The translations under genes and the position numbers were made by a program. A DNA stretch of 39,731 bases, taken from Sulfurovum sp. (GTDB taxonomy: Bacteria; Campylobacterota; Campylobacteria; Campylobacterales; Sulfurovaceae). The DNA lies in assembly GCA_027019175.1 (NCBI GenBank), contig JALUXB010000063.1, forward strand, positions 1 to 39,731, in the 5' to 3' direction. A model generated the notes under the pieces. That model saw nothing but the letters and a program-made list of their open reading frames with translations, searched no databases and was not told where the DNA came from. Shown piece after piece: positions 15,749-24,490 of this stretch (positions are counted from its first letter, which is position 1; every line of letters begins with the position of its first letter).

Positions 15749-16654
15749 CTACCCTGCTTTATGCGCTTTGATATAAACACGTTTGGGGGCAGGATAGCCT
15801 TCGACAGTCTTCTCCGGGTCGTTGGGATCAAGGAAATCTTCGAGGCTCTGGGTGGCGATCCACTCCGTTTTACGCTGTTCGTTCAGGTCAGTTTTTTTAA
15901 TCTCAAGTACTTCGACATCATCAAAGCCTGCACGGTGACACCAGTTCTTCAATGCGTTTACCGTAGGGATGAAATAGATATTCGGAATTTTTGAATAACG
16001 CTCTTTGGGGGTCAGACATACTTCTTCCTCTCCGTCGATCATAAAAGTATCAAGAATCAGTTCCCCTCCTTTGTTGAGTCCTTTGAAGAGTGATTTCAGC
16101 ATTGCAACAGGGTCAGAACGGTGATAGAGCACACCAAGACAGAAGAGTACATCAAATTTGTGTTCGAAAAACTCCACATGTTCAACGCCCAGCATTTCAT
16201 AAACGATGTCAGAGTTGACAAAGTGGTCAATGAACTGAAACTGGGAGTAATAGATGGCAGATGGATCGAAACCTACGAGCTTTTTTGGGTTGTGCGTTTG
16301 CATTCTAAAGAGGTAGTAGCCGTTATTGCAGCCAATATCACCAACCACTTTGTCTTCAAGATTGAAATGGGGTTCAAGCAAATTGTATTTGATCTGACTC
16401 TGCCACTCCGAATCGATGAAAAGGTCGTTAATGGCAAAAGGCCCCTTACGCCATGGCATCATCAGCCTTGCTGTTGTTTCAATCTGTGCCATCTGAGCTT
16501 TATCGATGCTTTCACTGTTCACAGCGACTGTATCACCAAGTGAAACCGTAATATCTTCACATACCGGGAGGGCAGCAATGGCATCCTGAAGCGGTTTGAT
16601 ATTCTTCCAGGTCAGCCACTTTCTGCGTTCTTCTCTAATCTGGTTCAGATCCAC
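15749..16654 (-). CDS. cmoB: tRNA uridine-34 carboxymethyltransferase
   Basis: Uses carboxy-SAM to convert 5-hydroxyuridine at the tRNA wobble base to cmo5U, broadening codon reading. A helical N-terminal region is followed by a Rossmann fold with the SAM loop GDIGCNNGYY (105-114). The family hallmarks MMPWRKGPF, SEWQSQIKYN and GVLYHRSDP are present. The length of 301 aa is slightly below the roughly 320 aa of the enterobacterial enzyme. It is the last gene of a probable minus-strand run that starts with the cyclo-ligase. A second diverged copy of its 3' end lies downstream. Confidence 0.94.
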   Translation of the reverse strand: MDLNQIREERRKWLTWKNIKPLQDAIAALPVCEDITVSLGDTVAVNSESIDKAQMAQIETTARLMMPWRKGPFAINDLFIDSEWQSQIKYNLLEPHFNLEDKVVGDIGCNNGYYLFRMQTHNPKKLVGFDPSAIYYSQFQFIDHFVNSDIVYEMLGVEHVEFFEHKFDVLFCLGVLYHRSDPVAMLKSLFKGLNKGGELILDTFMIDGEEEVCLTPKERYSKIPNIYFIPTVNALKNWCHRAGFDDVEVLEIKKTDLNEQRKTEWIATQSLEDFLDPNDPEKTVEGYPAPKRVYIKAHKAG

Positions 16655-16747
16655 AACAGTCCTTTGTATCTATTGATTGGTGTATGGGGAGAGTACATTC
16701 ACAGTAAGCATTTTGCGCTACTGTGAATCATTCAATAGGCATAATAC

Positions 16748-17296
16748 CTATTTTTTGATATATGCTTTAATGATCTTTTGGTCAAACATCGGTCTGTCAC
16801 CGGGACCGGTAGTAACATTTTCAATCTTTTTGACAACATCCTTGCCTTTGATAACTTCACCAAAAATGGTATACCCGCCATTAAGGTGTGGTGTAGGCAC
16901 GGTTGTAATGAAAAACTGGCTGCCGTTGGTATTGGGACCGCGGTTGGCCATAGCCAGAAGGAACGGTCTGTCAAATGTAAGGTTAGGTGCATATTCGTTC
17001 TTGAAATCTTTATGCCAGATGGATTCACCGCCGCGTCCCGTACCGGTAGGGTCACCGCCCTGAATCATGAAGCCTTTGATGACACGGTGGAAGATAATAC
17101 CGTTGTAATAACCGTTTTTGACATGGGTAACAAAATTTTCCACTGCCAAAGGTGCGGCTTTCGGGTAGAGTTTCAACTCAATATTCCCCACATTGGTTTT
17201 GAGTACCACGACCGGTGCTTTGTTGTCTGCTGCATGGAGCGTACCTGCACCCACCATAAGCGCAAGGCAGAATTTTAAAAAAGTTCTTCTCATCAT
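16748..17296 (-). CDS. Exported cyclophilin-type peptidyl-prolyl isomerase
   Basis: Catalyses cis-trans isomerisation of prolyl bonds, most likely in the periplasm. A signal peptide (MMRRTFLKFCLALMVGAGTLHA) precedes the cyclophilin core. The core has FHRVIKGFMIQGGDPTGTGRGG, FLLAMANRGPNTNGSQFFIT and LNGGYTIFGEV; the catalytic Arg and the QFFIT block are intact. I place the start at 17296 because AAGGAACAG lies just before it; an upstream in-frame ATG at 17323 would overlap the preceding gene and bury the signal peptide. The gene follows the small unknown protein by seven bases. Confidence 0.92.
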   Translation of the reverse strand: MMRRTFLKFCLALMVGAGTLHAADNKAPVVVLKTNVGNIELKLYPKAAPLAVENFVTHVKNGYYNGIIFHRVIKGFMIQGGDPTGTGRGGESIWHKDFKNEYAPNLTFDRPFLLAMANRGPNTNGSQFFITTVPTPHLNGGYTIFGEVIKGKDVVKKIENVTTGPGDRPMFDQKIIKAYIKK

Positions 17297-17303
17297 CTGT
17301 TCC

Positions 17304-17603
17304 TTAAATAACATCGTTTTCACATTTGTCTATGCCCAGCTCTTTGAGTACAAGCTCAAAAAAGGCGCCGCTTTCGCGTTGTGTTTCATCAGTAAACTCA
17401 ATATAGAAAGCTTCATGTTGCGATTTGTCGGTTCTTTTATTGTCAAAAACCACAGGCTTCAGCCCTGTAGCGCTGCAGGCCTTCTCGATAGCACCGTTGA
17501 TCTCTTTTCGGAGATCATCTCTCTCGCCATCAAAAACAAGGCTCATGCCCTCGTAACACTCTTCCATTCTTACATTCGCAACGATCTCTTGACATCTGTC
17601 CAC
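17304..17603 (-). CDS. Conserved small protein of unknown function
   Basis: A 99-aa soluble acidic protein. Cysteines are at residues 4, 15, 43 and 94, and the start is MDRCQEIVANVRMEECYEG. The middle region EINGAIEKACSATGLKPVVFDNKR and the end FFELVLKELGIDKCEND look like a compact alpha/beta domain. I do not recognise a family. It lies between rny and the cyclophilin gene on the same strand with tight spacing, so it is likely translated. The first two cysteines are 11 apart, so they do not form a classic metal finger. Confidence 0.7.
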   Translation of the reverse strand: MDRCQEIVANVRMEECYEGMSLVFDGERDDLRKEINGAIEKACSATGLKPVVFDNKRTDKSQHEAFYIEFTDETQRESGAFFELVLKELGIDKCENDVI

Positions 17604-17669
17604 TATTTACCCTTTTTTGGAAATATGGGCAATATTATACTATTCTAATATTATACGATTTTTAAGCCG

Positions 17670-19196
17670 TTATTTTGCAATACTGACCGCACGTGTTTCC
17701 CTGATAACATTGACCTTGATCTCTCCGGGAAACTGTACCTTGTCGGCAATCTCCTTTGCAATCTCTTTGCTCAGCAGCGCGACATCATTGTCACTCATTT
17801 TTCCGGCATTCACAAATACCCGTATCTCCCGTCCGGCATTGATCGCGTATGCCTTTTCCACATGCGGCTTGGAGAGGGCAATCGTTTCAATCTCTTTCAC
17901 CCGTTTGGTAAAACTCTCAAGGACTTCACGTCTGGCTCCGGGTCTCGCAGCCGAAAGGGTGTCAGCCGCACAGACAGCTGCACTCTCGACAGAGTCCGGT
18001 TCTTCATGTCCATGATGCGCATAAATAGCATTGATAACCGTAGGATGTTCCCCGTATCTTTGGCAAAGTTCCGCACCAATTTCGACATGTGACCCGCCCA
18101 TATCCTGTGTCAACGCCTTGCCGATATCATGCAGCAGCCCCGCACGCATGGTGAGCTTTTCATCGCCCCCCATCTCCGCTGCCATGACACGGGCAAGCCT
18201 TGCGACTTCAAGCGTATGTGCCAGTGCATTCTGTCCGTAACTTGCGCGGTATTTCAACCGTCCCAATAACCTGACAAGCTCTTCATGCATTCCATAAATA
18301 CCAAGATCGATCAGGACATTCTGCCCCGCTTCAAAAGTTTTCTCTTCAAACTCCCGTTCAACCTTTTCATGCACCTCTTCGATACGACCGGGATGAATAC
18401 GCCCATCTTCTACCAGTATCTCGATAACGCGTGTCGCGATAGCACGCCGGTACAGGTTAAAGGAACTGACCAAAATGACCCCCGGTGTTTCATCAATAAC
18501 GATATCTACACCCAGCAGCATCTCAAGCGCTTTGATGTTACGCCCTTCTTTCCCAATGATGCGCCCTTTATGCTCATCACTTGGCAGCGTAATAAGATTG
18601 ATCAGACGTTCACCGGCAAACTCCCCTGCATAGCGTGTTGTCGCTTGTGCAAGAATGTAATTTGCGCGCTTTTGCCCCTCCTCTTTTGCAGTCTGTTCAT
18701 AGCGTCTGACAATAGCGGCGACCTCGGAACGGCTCTGCTCTTCGACCTTTTCAAGGATATAGGCTTTTGCCTCCTCTTTTGTCAAAGCAGCAACATTTTG
18801 AAGTTTTGCTATCGCCTTGTCAATTTCATGCTGTTTTTGGTTTTCAAGGAGTTCAAGCTGGGCAGTCCTTGTTTCCAATACCTGCTCTTCTTCCCGCAGC
18901 TTCTCTTCAGCGTTTTCCAGGTTTTTACGCTTACGGATCAACGCCCTGTTGCGCTCTTCAAGTTTTGTCAGCCGCTCTTCGTATGCCGCTTCCAGCTCCA
19001 ACGCTTTACGCTTGCGTTCCATCTGTGCTTCCTGAAGCAACAGTTCAGCTTCATGGCTGATAGCCTTTGCTTTCGCTTTTGCTTCTTTTTCAAGATGTGC
19101 ATAGCGCCGTTGGGCATTTCTGGCAAACACCAAATATCCCACACCCGCTCCCAGTACTGTTCCTACAGCGGTAGAGAGCACAATTATTCCTGTCAT
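17670..19196 (-). CDS. rny: Ribonuclease Y
   Basis: A membrane-anchored endoribonuclease that starts mRNA decay in bacteria lacking RNase E. An N-terminal transmembrane helix (residues 4-24) is followed by a long coiled coil (28-190) rich in Glu/Arg/Ala. Next come a KH RNA-binding domain with GRIIGKEGRN (211-220) and an HD domain with the metal motif HDIGK (H356-D357) and downstream HHGHE. The C-terminal KVNVIRETRAVSIAK is typical. The length of 508 aa is normal. It follows the cyclo-ligase by 53 bases. Confidence 0.95.
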   Translation of the reverse strand: MTGIIVLSTAVGTVLGAGVGYLVFARNAQRRYAHLEKEAKAKAKAISHEAELLLQEAQMERKRKALELEAAYEERLTKLEERNRALIRKRKNLENAEEKLREEEQVLETRTAQLELLENQKQHEIDKAIAKLQNVAALTKEEAKAYILEKVEEQSRSEVAAIVRRYEQTAKEEGQKRANYILAQATTRYAGEFAGERLINLITLPSDEHKGRIIGKEGRNIKALEMLLGVDIVIDETPGVILVSSFNLYRRAIATRVIEILVEDGRIHPGRIEEVHEKVEREFEEKTFEAGQNVLIDLGIYGMHEELVRLLGRLKYRASYGQNALAHTLEVARLARVMAAEMGGDEKLTMRAGLLHDIGKALTQDMGGSHVEIGAELCQRYGEHPTVINAIYAHHGHEEPDSVESAAVCAADTLSAARPGARREVLESFTKRVKEIETIALSKPHVEKAYAINAGREIRVFVNAGKMSDNDVALLSKEIAKEIADKVQFPGEIKVNVIRETRAVSIAK

Positions 19197-19249
19197 TCTT
19201 TTTCCTTTTTACAGTGAAAAAGGCTCAAAATATAGGGTCTGTCCTGAAC

Positions 19250-19798
19250 TTATGGCACAATCACCAGATCTGCCTTTACATCATAACGGTCGGTCACAAT
19301 CTCTTTGGACATACAGAGTTCCCGCGCCACAAATACTCTCTTTTTTATATTTTTCGTCTCTTTTTCAAAAAAGCGGTCGTACATCCCTTTGCCGAAACCT
19401 ACCCTTCTTCGGGTAATGTCCATCCCGACAATGGGAATCACCGCAATATCTATCTGTTTTTTTCTATATTGGTTTGAAAATTTCGGCTCTTTGATGCCAA
19501 ATTGTTTGATCCTTAGCGGATATCTGTATTTTACCAACCTGAAACTTTTACCTTCCATAAAGGGGACATAGACCGTTACTCCCCTTTGTCTCAGATGCCG
19601 TATCAGCGGGAAAATGTTGACTTCCGTTGCCAAAGGTACATAGAGCATGACAGACTTTGCATGCTCTGCAGCGATCAATGCACTCAGTTTCTCCACTACC
19701 CGGCGATCTTTTGCGTAGGTACCCTGTCGTGAAGCCTGTTTCAGCCGTTTAAGGCATCTTTGTCGGAATCTTTTTTTCTTTTCTGCGTAACTATCCAT
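19250..19798 (-). CDS. 5-formyltetrahydrofolate cyclo-ligase
   Basis: ATP-dependent conversion of 5-formyl-THF to 5,10-methenyl-THF, recycling folate in one-carbon metabolism. The N-terminal basic helix KKKRFRQRCLKRLK and the family signature VGFGKGMYDRFF (near residues 131-142), just after VGMDITRRR, are present. The C-terminus ends ADLVIVP, matching the family. The length of 182 aa is normal. It likely heads the minus-strand cluster that continues with rny, and is divergent from the lipoprotein gene with a 72-base gap. Confidence 0.9.
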   Translation of the reverse strand: MDSYAEKKKRFRQRCLKRLKQASRQGTYAKDRRVVEKLSALIAAEHAKSVMLYVPLATEVNIFPLIRHLRQRGVTVYVPFMEGKSFRLVKYRYPLRIKQFGIKEPKFSNQYRKKQIDIAVIPIVGMDITRRRVGFGKGMYDRFFEKETKNIKKRVFVARELCMSKEIVTDRYDVKADLVIVP

Positions 19799-19819
19799 AC
19801 TTTTTTAGTGCTCTTTGGC

Positions 19820-19825
19820 TATAAT
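19820..19825 (+). promoter_or_regulatory. -10 box for the TlpA-like lipoprotein and ftsY
   Basis: TATAAT in the context GGCTATAATTTTTG, 45 bases before the GTG start at 19871. A second AT-rich TATTAT follows at about 19834. Confidence 0.5.
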
Positions 19826-19870
19826 TTTTGACCTATTATACCAAAAGGGCACCTTCAGAAAAGGAAGTTT

Positions 19871-20494
19871 GTGAACGCATCCGTACGATACCCCCTGGCC
19901 CTTGCCGCTGTCGTTCTATTGTTTGTCCTCGCAGGATGTGGCAAAAAAGAGAAGTCTGCACAGGAATACAATACAAGTACTGCAGCTGTCACCAAAGACG
20001 ACGATGCATCTGCCGTATCAAGCAAACCTTCACCTGCCAAAGACAACCGGTTTATGCTGACCGACCATAACGGCATAAGCCACACTGTTGTCATGAAAAA
20101 GGAAAAACTTCTTTTTCCTGACATTACAAAACCGGTGGTTATTTTGCATTTTTTCAGTACCTGGTCAGACCCGTGTCAGGGCGAAGCACCCTACCTTTCT
20201 GATCTTCAGCTAAAATACAAAAAAAAGATTGCCATACTTGGTATCTTGCTGCATCCGGACAACTACCTTGAAGAACTGGACACATTTGTTTCAAAAAACA
20301 AACTTGCCTACTTCATTTCCAGCGGCGGAGAAAACGATGCCTTTGCCAAAGCGATCAGCAAACGCCTTTCCCTTCCCGATATGCTGCCCATCCCGTTGAC
20401 GGTCATTTACCACAACGGCCGGTATTACAAACATTATGAGGGTGCTGTCCCCGTCGAAATGCTGGTACACGATATCAATACACTATTGAAATAA
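19871..20494 (+). CDS. TlpA/ResA-like thioredoxin-fold lipoprotein lacking the first active-site cysteine
   Basis: A 207-aa lipoprotein with a GTG start after AAAAGGAAG. The signal peptide ends in the lipobox LAGC (C23), so it should be anchored in the periplasm. A low-complexity linker (25-57) precedes a thioredoxin-like domain. The canonical WCxPC is here WSDPC (98-102), so only the second cysteine remains and an ordinary dithiol exchange is not possible. The rest of the fold is present, including the cis-proline-like IPLTVIY. It lies 13 bases before ftsY on the same message. It may act as a monothiol, as a chaperone, or be degenerate. Confidence 0.8.
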   Translation: MNASVRYPLALAAVVLLFVLAGCGKKEKSAQEYNTSTAAVTKDDDASAVSSKPSPAKDNRFMLTDHNGISHTVVMKKEKLLFPDITKPVVILHFFSTWSDPCQGEAPYLSDLQLKYKKKIAILGILLHPDNYLEELDTFVSKNKLAYFISSGGENDAFAKAISKRLSLPDMLPIPLTVIYHNGRYYKHYEGAVPVEMLVHDINTLLK

Positions 20495-20507
20495 AAGGAG
20501 TTTACTT

Positions 20508-21374
20508 ATGTTTAATGTACTCAAAAAAGTTTTTGGAAAAACTACCGAAGCGATCAAAGAGGTTGCGCCCGAAAAGAAAAAAGAAATCACCAAAGAGGAG
20601 TTCGAAGAGATCCTCCTTGAATCAGATGTCAATTATGAACTTGCCGAACGCCTTCTTGAAGCGCTGCCGGAAAAGATCAGCCGTACACAGGCATTCAACT
20701 CTCTTATCTCCGTATTTCAATACAAAGCAGACTGGAAAGAGAGCGATGCCAAACCGTATGTTGAAATGATCATCGGTGTCAACGGTGCAGGGAAAACCAC
20801 CACCATCGCCAAACTTGCCTATCGCTACAAACAGGAGGGAAAAGGGGTTATTCTTGGCGCAGGCGATACTTTCCGTGCCGCTGCCATAGAACAGCTCACA
20901 CGCTGGGCGGACAAACTGGACATTCCCATTGTTGCTACCCGTCAGGGGCACGATCCTTCCGCTGTTGTCTACGACACCATTGAAGCGGCAAAGGCCAGAG
21001 GGCTGGAACATGTCATCATCGATACTGCAGGCCGTCTGCATACACAGACAAACCTCAGTGAAGAGCTCAAAAAAATGATCCGTGTCGCAGGCAAGGCAAT
21101 GGAGGGGGCACCGCACCGAAAAATGCTCATTCTTGACGGTACCCAGGGAAGTTCTTCGATCAACCAGGCAAAAGCTTTCAATGAAATGATCGGCATCGAC
21201 GGCATTATCATCACCAAACTTGACGGCACCGCCAAAGGCGGATCGGTACTGAGTATCGCTGACGAACTCCAAATGCCCATCTACTACATCGGTACGGGAG
21301 AACAGCCTGCCGACCTCATCCGCTTCAAAGCCAACGACTACGTCAACACCATTCTCGATGAGATTTTTGCGTAG
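20508..21374 (+). CDS. ftsY: Signal recognition particle receptor FtsY
   Basis: The membrane-associated GTPase that docks the SRP-ribosome complex at the Sec translocon. A short basic amphipathic N-terminus (MFNVLKKVFGK) replaces the long acidic A domain of enterobacteria. The NG domain follows with G1 GVNGAGKTTT (90-99), GDTFRAAAIEQL, the DTAGR box (172-176), TKLDGTAKGG and IGTGEQPADL near the end. The length of 288 aa is typical for the phylum. AAAGGAG lies eight bases before the ATG. The upstream lipoprotein is cotranscribed. Confidence 0.97.
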   Translation: MFNVLKKVFGKTTEAIKEVAPEKKKEITKEEFEEILLESDVNYELAERLLEALPEKISRTQAFNSLISVFQYKADWKESDAKPYVEMIIGVNGAGKTTTIAKLAYRYKQEGKGVILGAGDTFRAAAIEQLTRWADKLDIPIVATRQGHDPSAVVYDTIEAAKARGLEHVIIDTAGRLHTQTNLSEELKKMIRVAGKAMEGAPHRKMLILDGTQGSSSINQAKAFNEMIGIDGIIITKLDGTAKGGSVLSIADELQMPIYYIGTGEQPADLIRFKANDYVNTILDEIFA

Positions 21375-21385
21375 ACAAACAGTCT

Positions 21386-22069
21386 CTACACAAGTGCGAA
21401 ACGTTCGCGGTAGACTTCCTGAAGGTTGCGTCTTTCACGATAGTCAATAGGTTCTCCAATCTCCACGACGATCTCTCTTCGGACAGAACTGTCTGCTATG
21501 GCCGCTTTCAGCACCTCGGCCGCATTACCTTTGATGTGAACCGGCAGCATAGGCAGTCGGTTTTTAAGTGCGATAATACGGGATCCCTCTTTAAATTCGG
21601 CAACCGGTGCACTGCTTTTGTTGCGTGTTCCTTCCGGAAATATAAAGATAGAACTCCCCTGTCGAACCCCCTCCTTGACATCGGCAAAAAAACCTGCCAT
21701 CTGGCTTTTTGCACGATCCAGCAGAATACAGCCTGCATTTCGGACAAACATGCCAAAGAAAAAAGAGTTATACAGCTCCTTCTTTGCTATCCAGAGCCCG
21801 AAAATATCAGTATTTTTCAAGACTACTTCAATAATCGGAGGATCAATAATCGTACGGTGATTGCTTACCAGAAGATATTGACCGGACGCAGGGAGCCTTT
21901 CAGGGTATTCGGTACGGATACCGATATTCAGTGCGTTGAGCTGATCCGTCGAATAGGCAAGACGCAGTGCCTTTTTCTCCATTGGATCATTCGTACCTTT
22001 CAATTTCAGCCCATACGAATTGGTAAGATAAAGTGCAGTAAAAAACTGTCTGATTTTGTTAAATGTCAC
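21386..22069 (-). CDS. 1-acyl-sn-glycerol-3-phosphate acyltransferase (PlsC family)
   Basis: A membrane-associated acyltransferase that makes phosphatidic acid or a related acyl ester. The catalytic NHRTIID (HX4D) and the substrate motif FPEGTRNKS are intact, followed by GSRIIALKNRLPMLPVHI. I choose the GTG at 22069: CAGGAAT precedes it, and a TATAAT at 22103-22108 would start transcription about 27 bases upstream. The longer reading frame from an ATG at 22114 would include its own promoter. This gives 227 aa. It is convergent with ftsY, with an eleven-base gap and no visible terminator. Confidence 0.85.
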   Translation of the reverse strand: MTFNKIRQFFTALYLTNSYGLKLKGTNDPMEKKALRLAYSTDQLNALNIGIRTEYPERLPASGQYLLVSNHRTIIDPPIIEVVLKNTDIFGLWIAKKELYNSFFFGMFVRNAGCILLDRAKSQMAGFFADVKEGVRQGSSIFIFPEGTRNKSSAPVAEFKEGSRIIALKNRLPMLPVHIKGNAAEVLKAAIADSSVRREIVVEIGEPIDYRERRNLQEVYRERFALV

Positions 22070-22102
22070 ACATATTCCTGAAATAAAGTAAAAAGTAGAT
22101 GT

Positions 22103-22108
22103 ATTATA
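22103..22108 (-). promoter_or_regulatory. -10 box for the plsC-like gene
   Basis: TATAAT in GGGCTATAATAC on the minus strand. It lies within the in-frame extension of the plsC gene and so argues for the downstream GTG start at 22069. Confidence 0.6.
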
Positions 22109-22177
22109 GCCCAAAGGGAATTAAATACGAAAAATGACAATATGACATATTTTAAACATTTTGGTGCGCAAAAACAT

Positions 22178-22183
22178 TATACT
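22178..22183 (+). promoter_or_regulatory. -10 box for radA
   Basis: TATACT 20 bases before the radA ATG, following an A/T-rich stretch. The predicted leader is about 13-14 bases with GGAAAG as the ribosome site. Confidence 0.45.
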
Positions 22184-22203
22184 TTCAAAAAAACGGAAAG
22201 ACT

Positions 22204-23556
22204 ATGGCAAAGAAAAAAACCCTGTTTGAGTGTCAGGCCTGCGGATTCCAGTCACCACGCTGGATGGGAAAATGCACCTCCTGCGGCGAATGGGAAAGTA
22301 TGGTAGAGCTTACCGCAGAACAGATCAAATTTCTTAAAGAGACTTCCGGTACATCCTCTTCCGCATCTCTCAATGCAAAAGCAACCCCGATCACAGAGGT
22401 AAATGAAGACAACATCACACGGTTTGGCTCAGGCAGCAGAGAACTTGACCTTGTACTCGGTGGAGGTATCGTTCCGGGTTCTCTTACGCTTATCGGCGGC
22501 AGCCCGGGTATTGGTAAATCGACACTGCTGCTTAAAATAGCAGGCAATCTTGCTCAGGAAGGACAGAAGATCCTCTATGTCTCAGGAGAGGAATCTGCCG
22601 GTCAGATCAAACTTCGAGCCAACCGTCTGGGTGCCAATGCACAAACCCTCTATCTGCTGTCCGAGATCAATCTCAGTACAGTCATTGCAGAAATCAACAG
22701 CAGGGACTATGATCTGATTATCATCGACTCTATCCAGACACTCTATTCTGACGAAAACCCTTCAGCTCCGGGTTCGGTAACACAGGTACGCACCATCACT
22801 TTCGAACTGATGCGCATTGCCAAAAGCATGCAAATACCTGTTTTCATTATCGGTCACATTACCAAAGACGGCTCCATCGCCGGCCCTCGGGTATTGGAGC
22901 ATATGGTCGATACGGTACTCTATTTTGAAGGAGACAGCAACTCCGAACTGCGCCTGTTAAGAGGGTTTAAAAACCGTTTTGGCTCTACCAATGAGGTGGG
23001 TATTTTTGAAATGAACCGTGACGGGCTCAATGATGCCAAAAGTATGGCAGGACGTTTTTTTAACAAAGAGAAACTTCAGTCCGGTTCTGCACTGACCATT
23101 ATTATGGAAGGAAGCCGACCCATTGTGATTGAAGTACAGGCATTGGTCAGTGAAGCGTATGGACACCCCAAACGAAGTTCGACCGGATTTGATAACAATC
23201 GCCTCAATATGCTGCTTGCTTTATTGGAAAAGAAACTTGACCTGCCTTTGGGAACATACGATGTATTTATCAATATTTCCGGTGGTATCAAGATTAATGA
23301 ACCCTCTGCAGACCTCGCTGTCATTGCCGCCATCCTGAGCAGCTACCGGGACAGGGAACTCAGCGCACATACACTTTTTCTTGGGGAAGTCTCTCTAACC
23401 GGAGAGATAAGAGAGGTCTCCGGACTGGCACAACGTCTCAAAGAGATGGAAACACAGGGCTTCACGAAAGCAGTTATTCCCAACGAACCCCTTGAACATA
23501 CTGCTGTAAAATGCTATATTGCCGATGAAGTTTCAAAAGTGGTAGAATGGATGTAA
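22204..23556 (+). CDS. radA: DNA repair protein RadA
   Basis: A RecA-like, DnaB-type branch-migration ATPase that helps recombination intermediates mature. A four-cysteine zinc motif opens the protein (C10, C13, C24, C27). The RecA-type core has Walker A GSPGIGKST (99-107), Walker B LIIIDSIQT near 171-179 and the RadA-specific KNRFG (256-260). A Lon-protease-like C-terminal domain ends with the GEVSLTGEIREV block. The length of 450 aa is typical. It is monocistronic as far as can be seen. Confidence 0.97.
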   Translation: MAKKKTLFECQACGFQSPRWMGKCTSCGEWESMVELTAEQIKFLKETSGTSSSASLNAKATPITEVNEDNITRFGSGSRELDLVLGGGIVPGSLTLIGGSPGIGKSTLLLKIAGNLAQEGQKILYVSGEESAGQIKLRANRLGANAQTLYLLSEINLSTVIAEINSRDYDLIIIDSIQTLYSDENPSAPGSVTQVRTITFELMRIAKSMQIPVFIIGHITKDGSIAGPRVLEHMVDTVLYFEGDSNSELRLLRGFKNRFGSTNEVGIFEMNRDGLNDAKSMAGRFFNKEKLQSGSALTIIMEGSRPIVIEVQALVSEAYGHPKRSSTGFDNNRLNMLLALLEKKLDLPLGTYDVFINISGGIKINEPSADLAVIAAILSSYRDRELSAHTLFLGEVSLTGEIREVSGLAQRLKEMETQGFTKAVIPNEPLEHTAVKCYIADEVSKVVEWM

Positions 23557-23570
23557 CTATTCTGAACTAT

Positions 23571-23642
23571 TGTCCATTATCACAATGTTTGTGGTGCTTG
23601 AAATATCGAACTGTACCATGATTGTGATATTTTACAGACAAT
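23571..23642. other. Nested inverted repeats between radA and the response regulator
   Basis: TATCACAAT (23578-23586) pairs with ATTGTGATA (23621-23629), and TTGTC just outside can pair with GACAA near 23637-23641, giving an interrupted stem. There is no T-run directly after, so it is either a weak terminator of radA or an operator-like site upstream of the regulator promoter. Confidence 0.5.
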
Positions 23643-23649
23643 TTGATGC

Positions 23650-23655
23650 TATAAT
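23650..23655 (+). promoter_or_regulatory. -10 box for the response regulator
   Basis: TATAAT 59 bases before the preferred TTG start, directly after the inverted repeats described at 23571-23642. Confidence 0.5.
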
Positions 23656-23714
23656 CCTATCAGTTTGCAAGAAGTAATATAATTCTGCAAAAAGAGAATC
23701 AAAAGGTATTGACA

Positions 23715-24413
23715 TTGCATAAACCTACATTACTATATGCAGAAGATGACCAAGAAAGCCGAGAAAACTATGCATATATTCTGCATAATGATTTTGAGAC
23801 AGTCTATCAGGCAGCAGACGGCAAAGAAGCATTGCGCCTTTACCATGAGCATTCTCCCGATATCGTCTTGCTTGATGTCAATATGCCGTTGCTTGACGGA
23901 CTTGAAGTGGCCGAAGCGATACGAAAAGAGAATCAAACGATTCCCATTGTCATGCTTACAGGTCACTCAGACAGAGAAAGACTGCTGAAAGCCATAAATC
24001 TGAAACTTTCTGCCTATCTGCTCAAGCCGGTTGACATTATACACCTGCTTCAGACACTGAAAAGCCTGGTAGCATCACATACATCATACAAGAGTAAACG
24101 CCTTATCCTTCGGGGAGGGCTTTATTACGACAATGAAAAAATGACTCTGTTTGACGCGCGGGACAAAGAGATCAATCTAACAAAGAAAGAGCGGATGCTT
24201 GTTAAAACACTATGTGAAAAGCACGGAGAGTTCTGTCATCATGACGAGATCATCTATCGGGTTTGGAGTGACGAAATACCGGATTATCGTCATAACAAGA
24301 AGTTGACACAACTCGTCTACAGGCTCAATAAAAAAATTGCGGAAACGGTTTCTCCCGGATTGCCCCTCATTGAAAACGGGTACAGTCTCGGTTACCGGAT
24401 AGCACTTCCATAA
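23715..24413 (+). CDS. OmpR/PhoB-type response regulator
   Basis: A two-component regulator. The receiver (about 1-115) keeps the acidic pocket (EDD, 10-12), the phospho-acceptor D54 in VLLDVNMP, the conserved T in MLTGHSD, and Lys-Pro (LLKP). The C-terminal winged helix (about 135-232) has TKKERMLVKTLCEKHGEFCHHDEIIYRVW and NGYSLGYRIALP. It starts with TTG: the TTG at 23715 is eight bases after AAAAGG, while an earlier in-frame TTG at 23709 is only two bases away. No histidine kinase gene is adjacent, so it is an orphan in this window. The unusual start may keep expression low. Confidence 0.85.
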   Translation: MHKPTLLYAEDDQESRENYAYILHNDFETVYQAADGKEALRLYHEHSPDIVLLDVNMPLLDGLEVAEAIRKENQTIPIVMLTGHSDRERLLKAINLKLSAYLLKPVDIIHLLQTLKSLVASHTSYKSKRLILRGGLYYDNEKMTLFDARDKEINLTKKERMLVKTLCEKHGEFCHHDEIIYRVWSDEIPDYRHNKKLTQLVYRLNKKIAETVSPGLPLIENGYSLGYRIALP

Positions 24414-24490
24414 TATATAATGACAGGTACTTCGACCGTATTAGTTAATAAAATATGAAATATTAATATTGTTTCGGTACACTTTCCTCC

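Noticed and set aside
17297-17323. Longer start for the cyclophilin gene
   Set aside because: It would put nine residues before the signal peptide and overlap the upstream gene. AAGGAACAG fits the start at 17296.
18285-19217. A 310-codon open frame on the plus strand opposite rny
   Set aside because: It is antisense to the coiled-coil coding part of RNase Y, whose GC-skewed codons leave the complement open. The translation is Phe/Cys-rich with no domain, and rny is certain.
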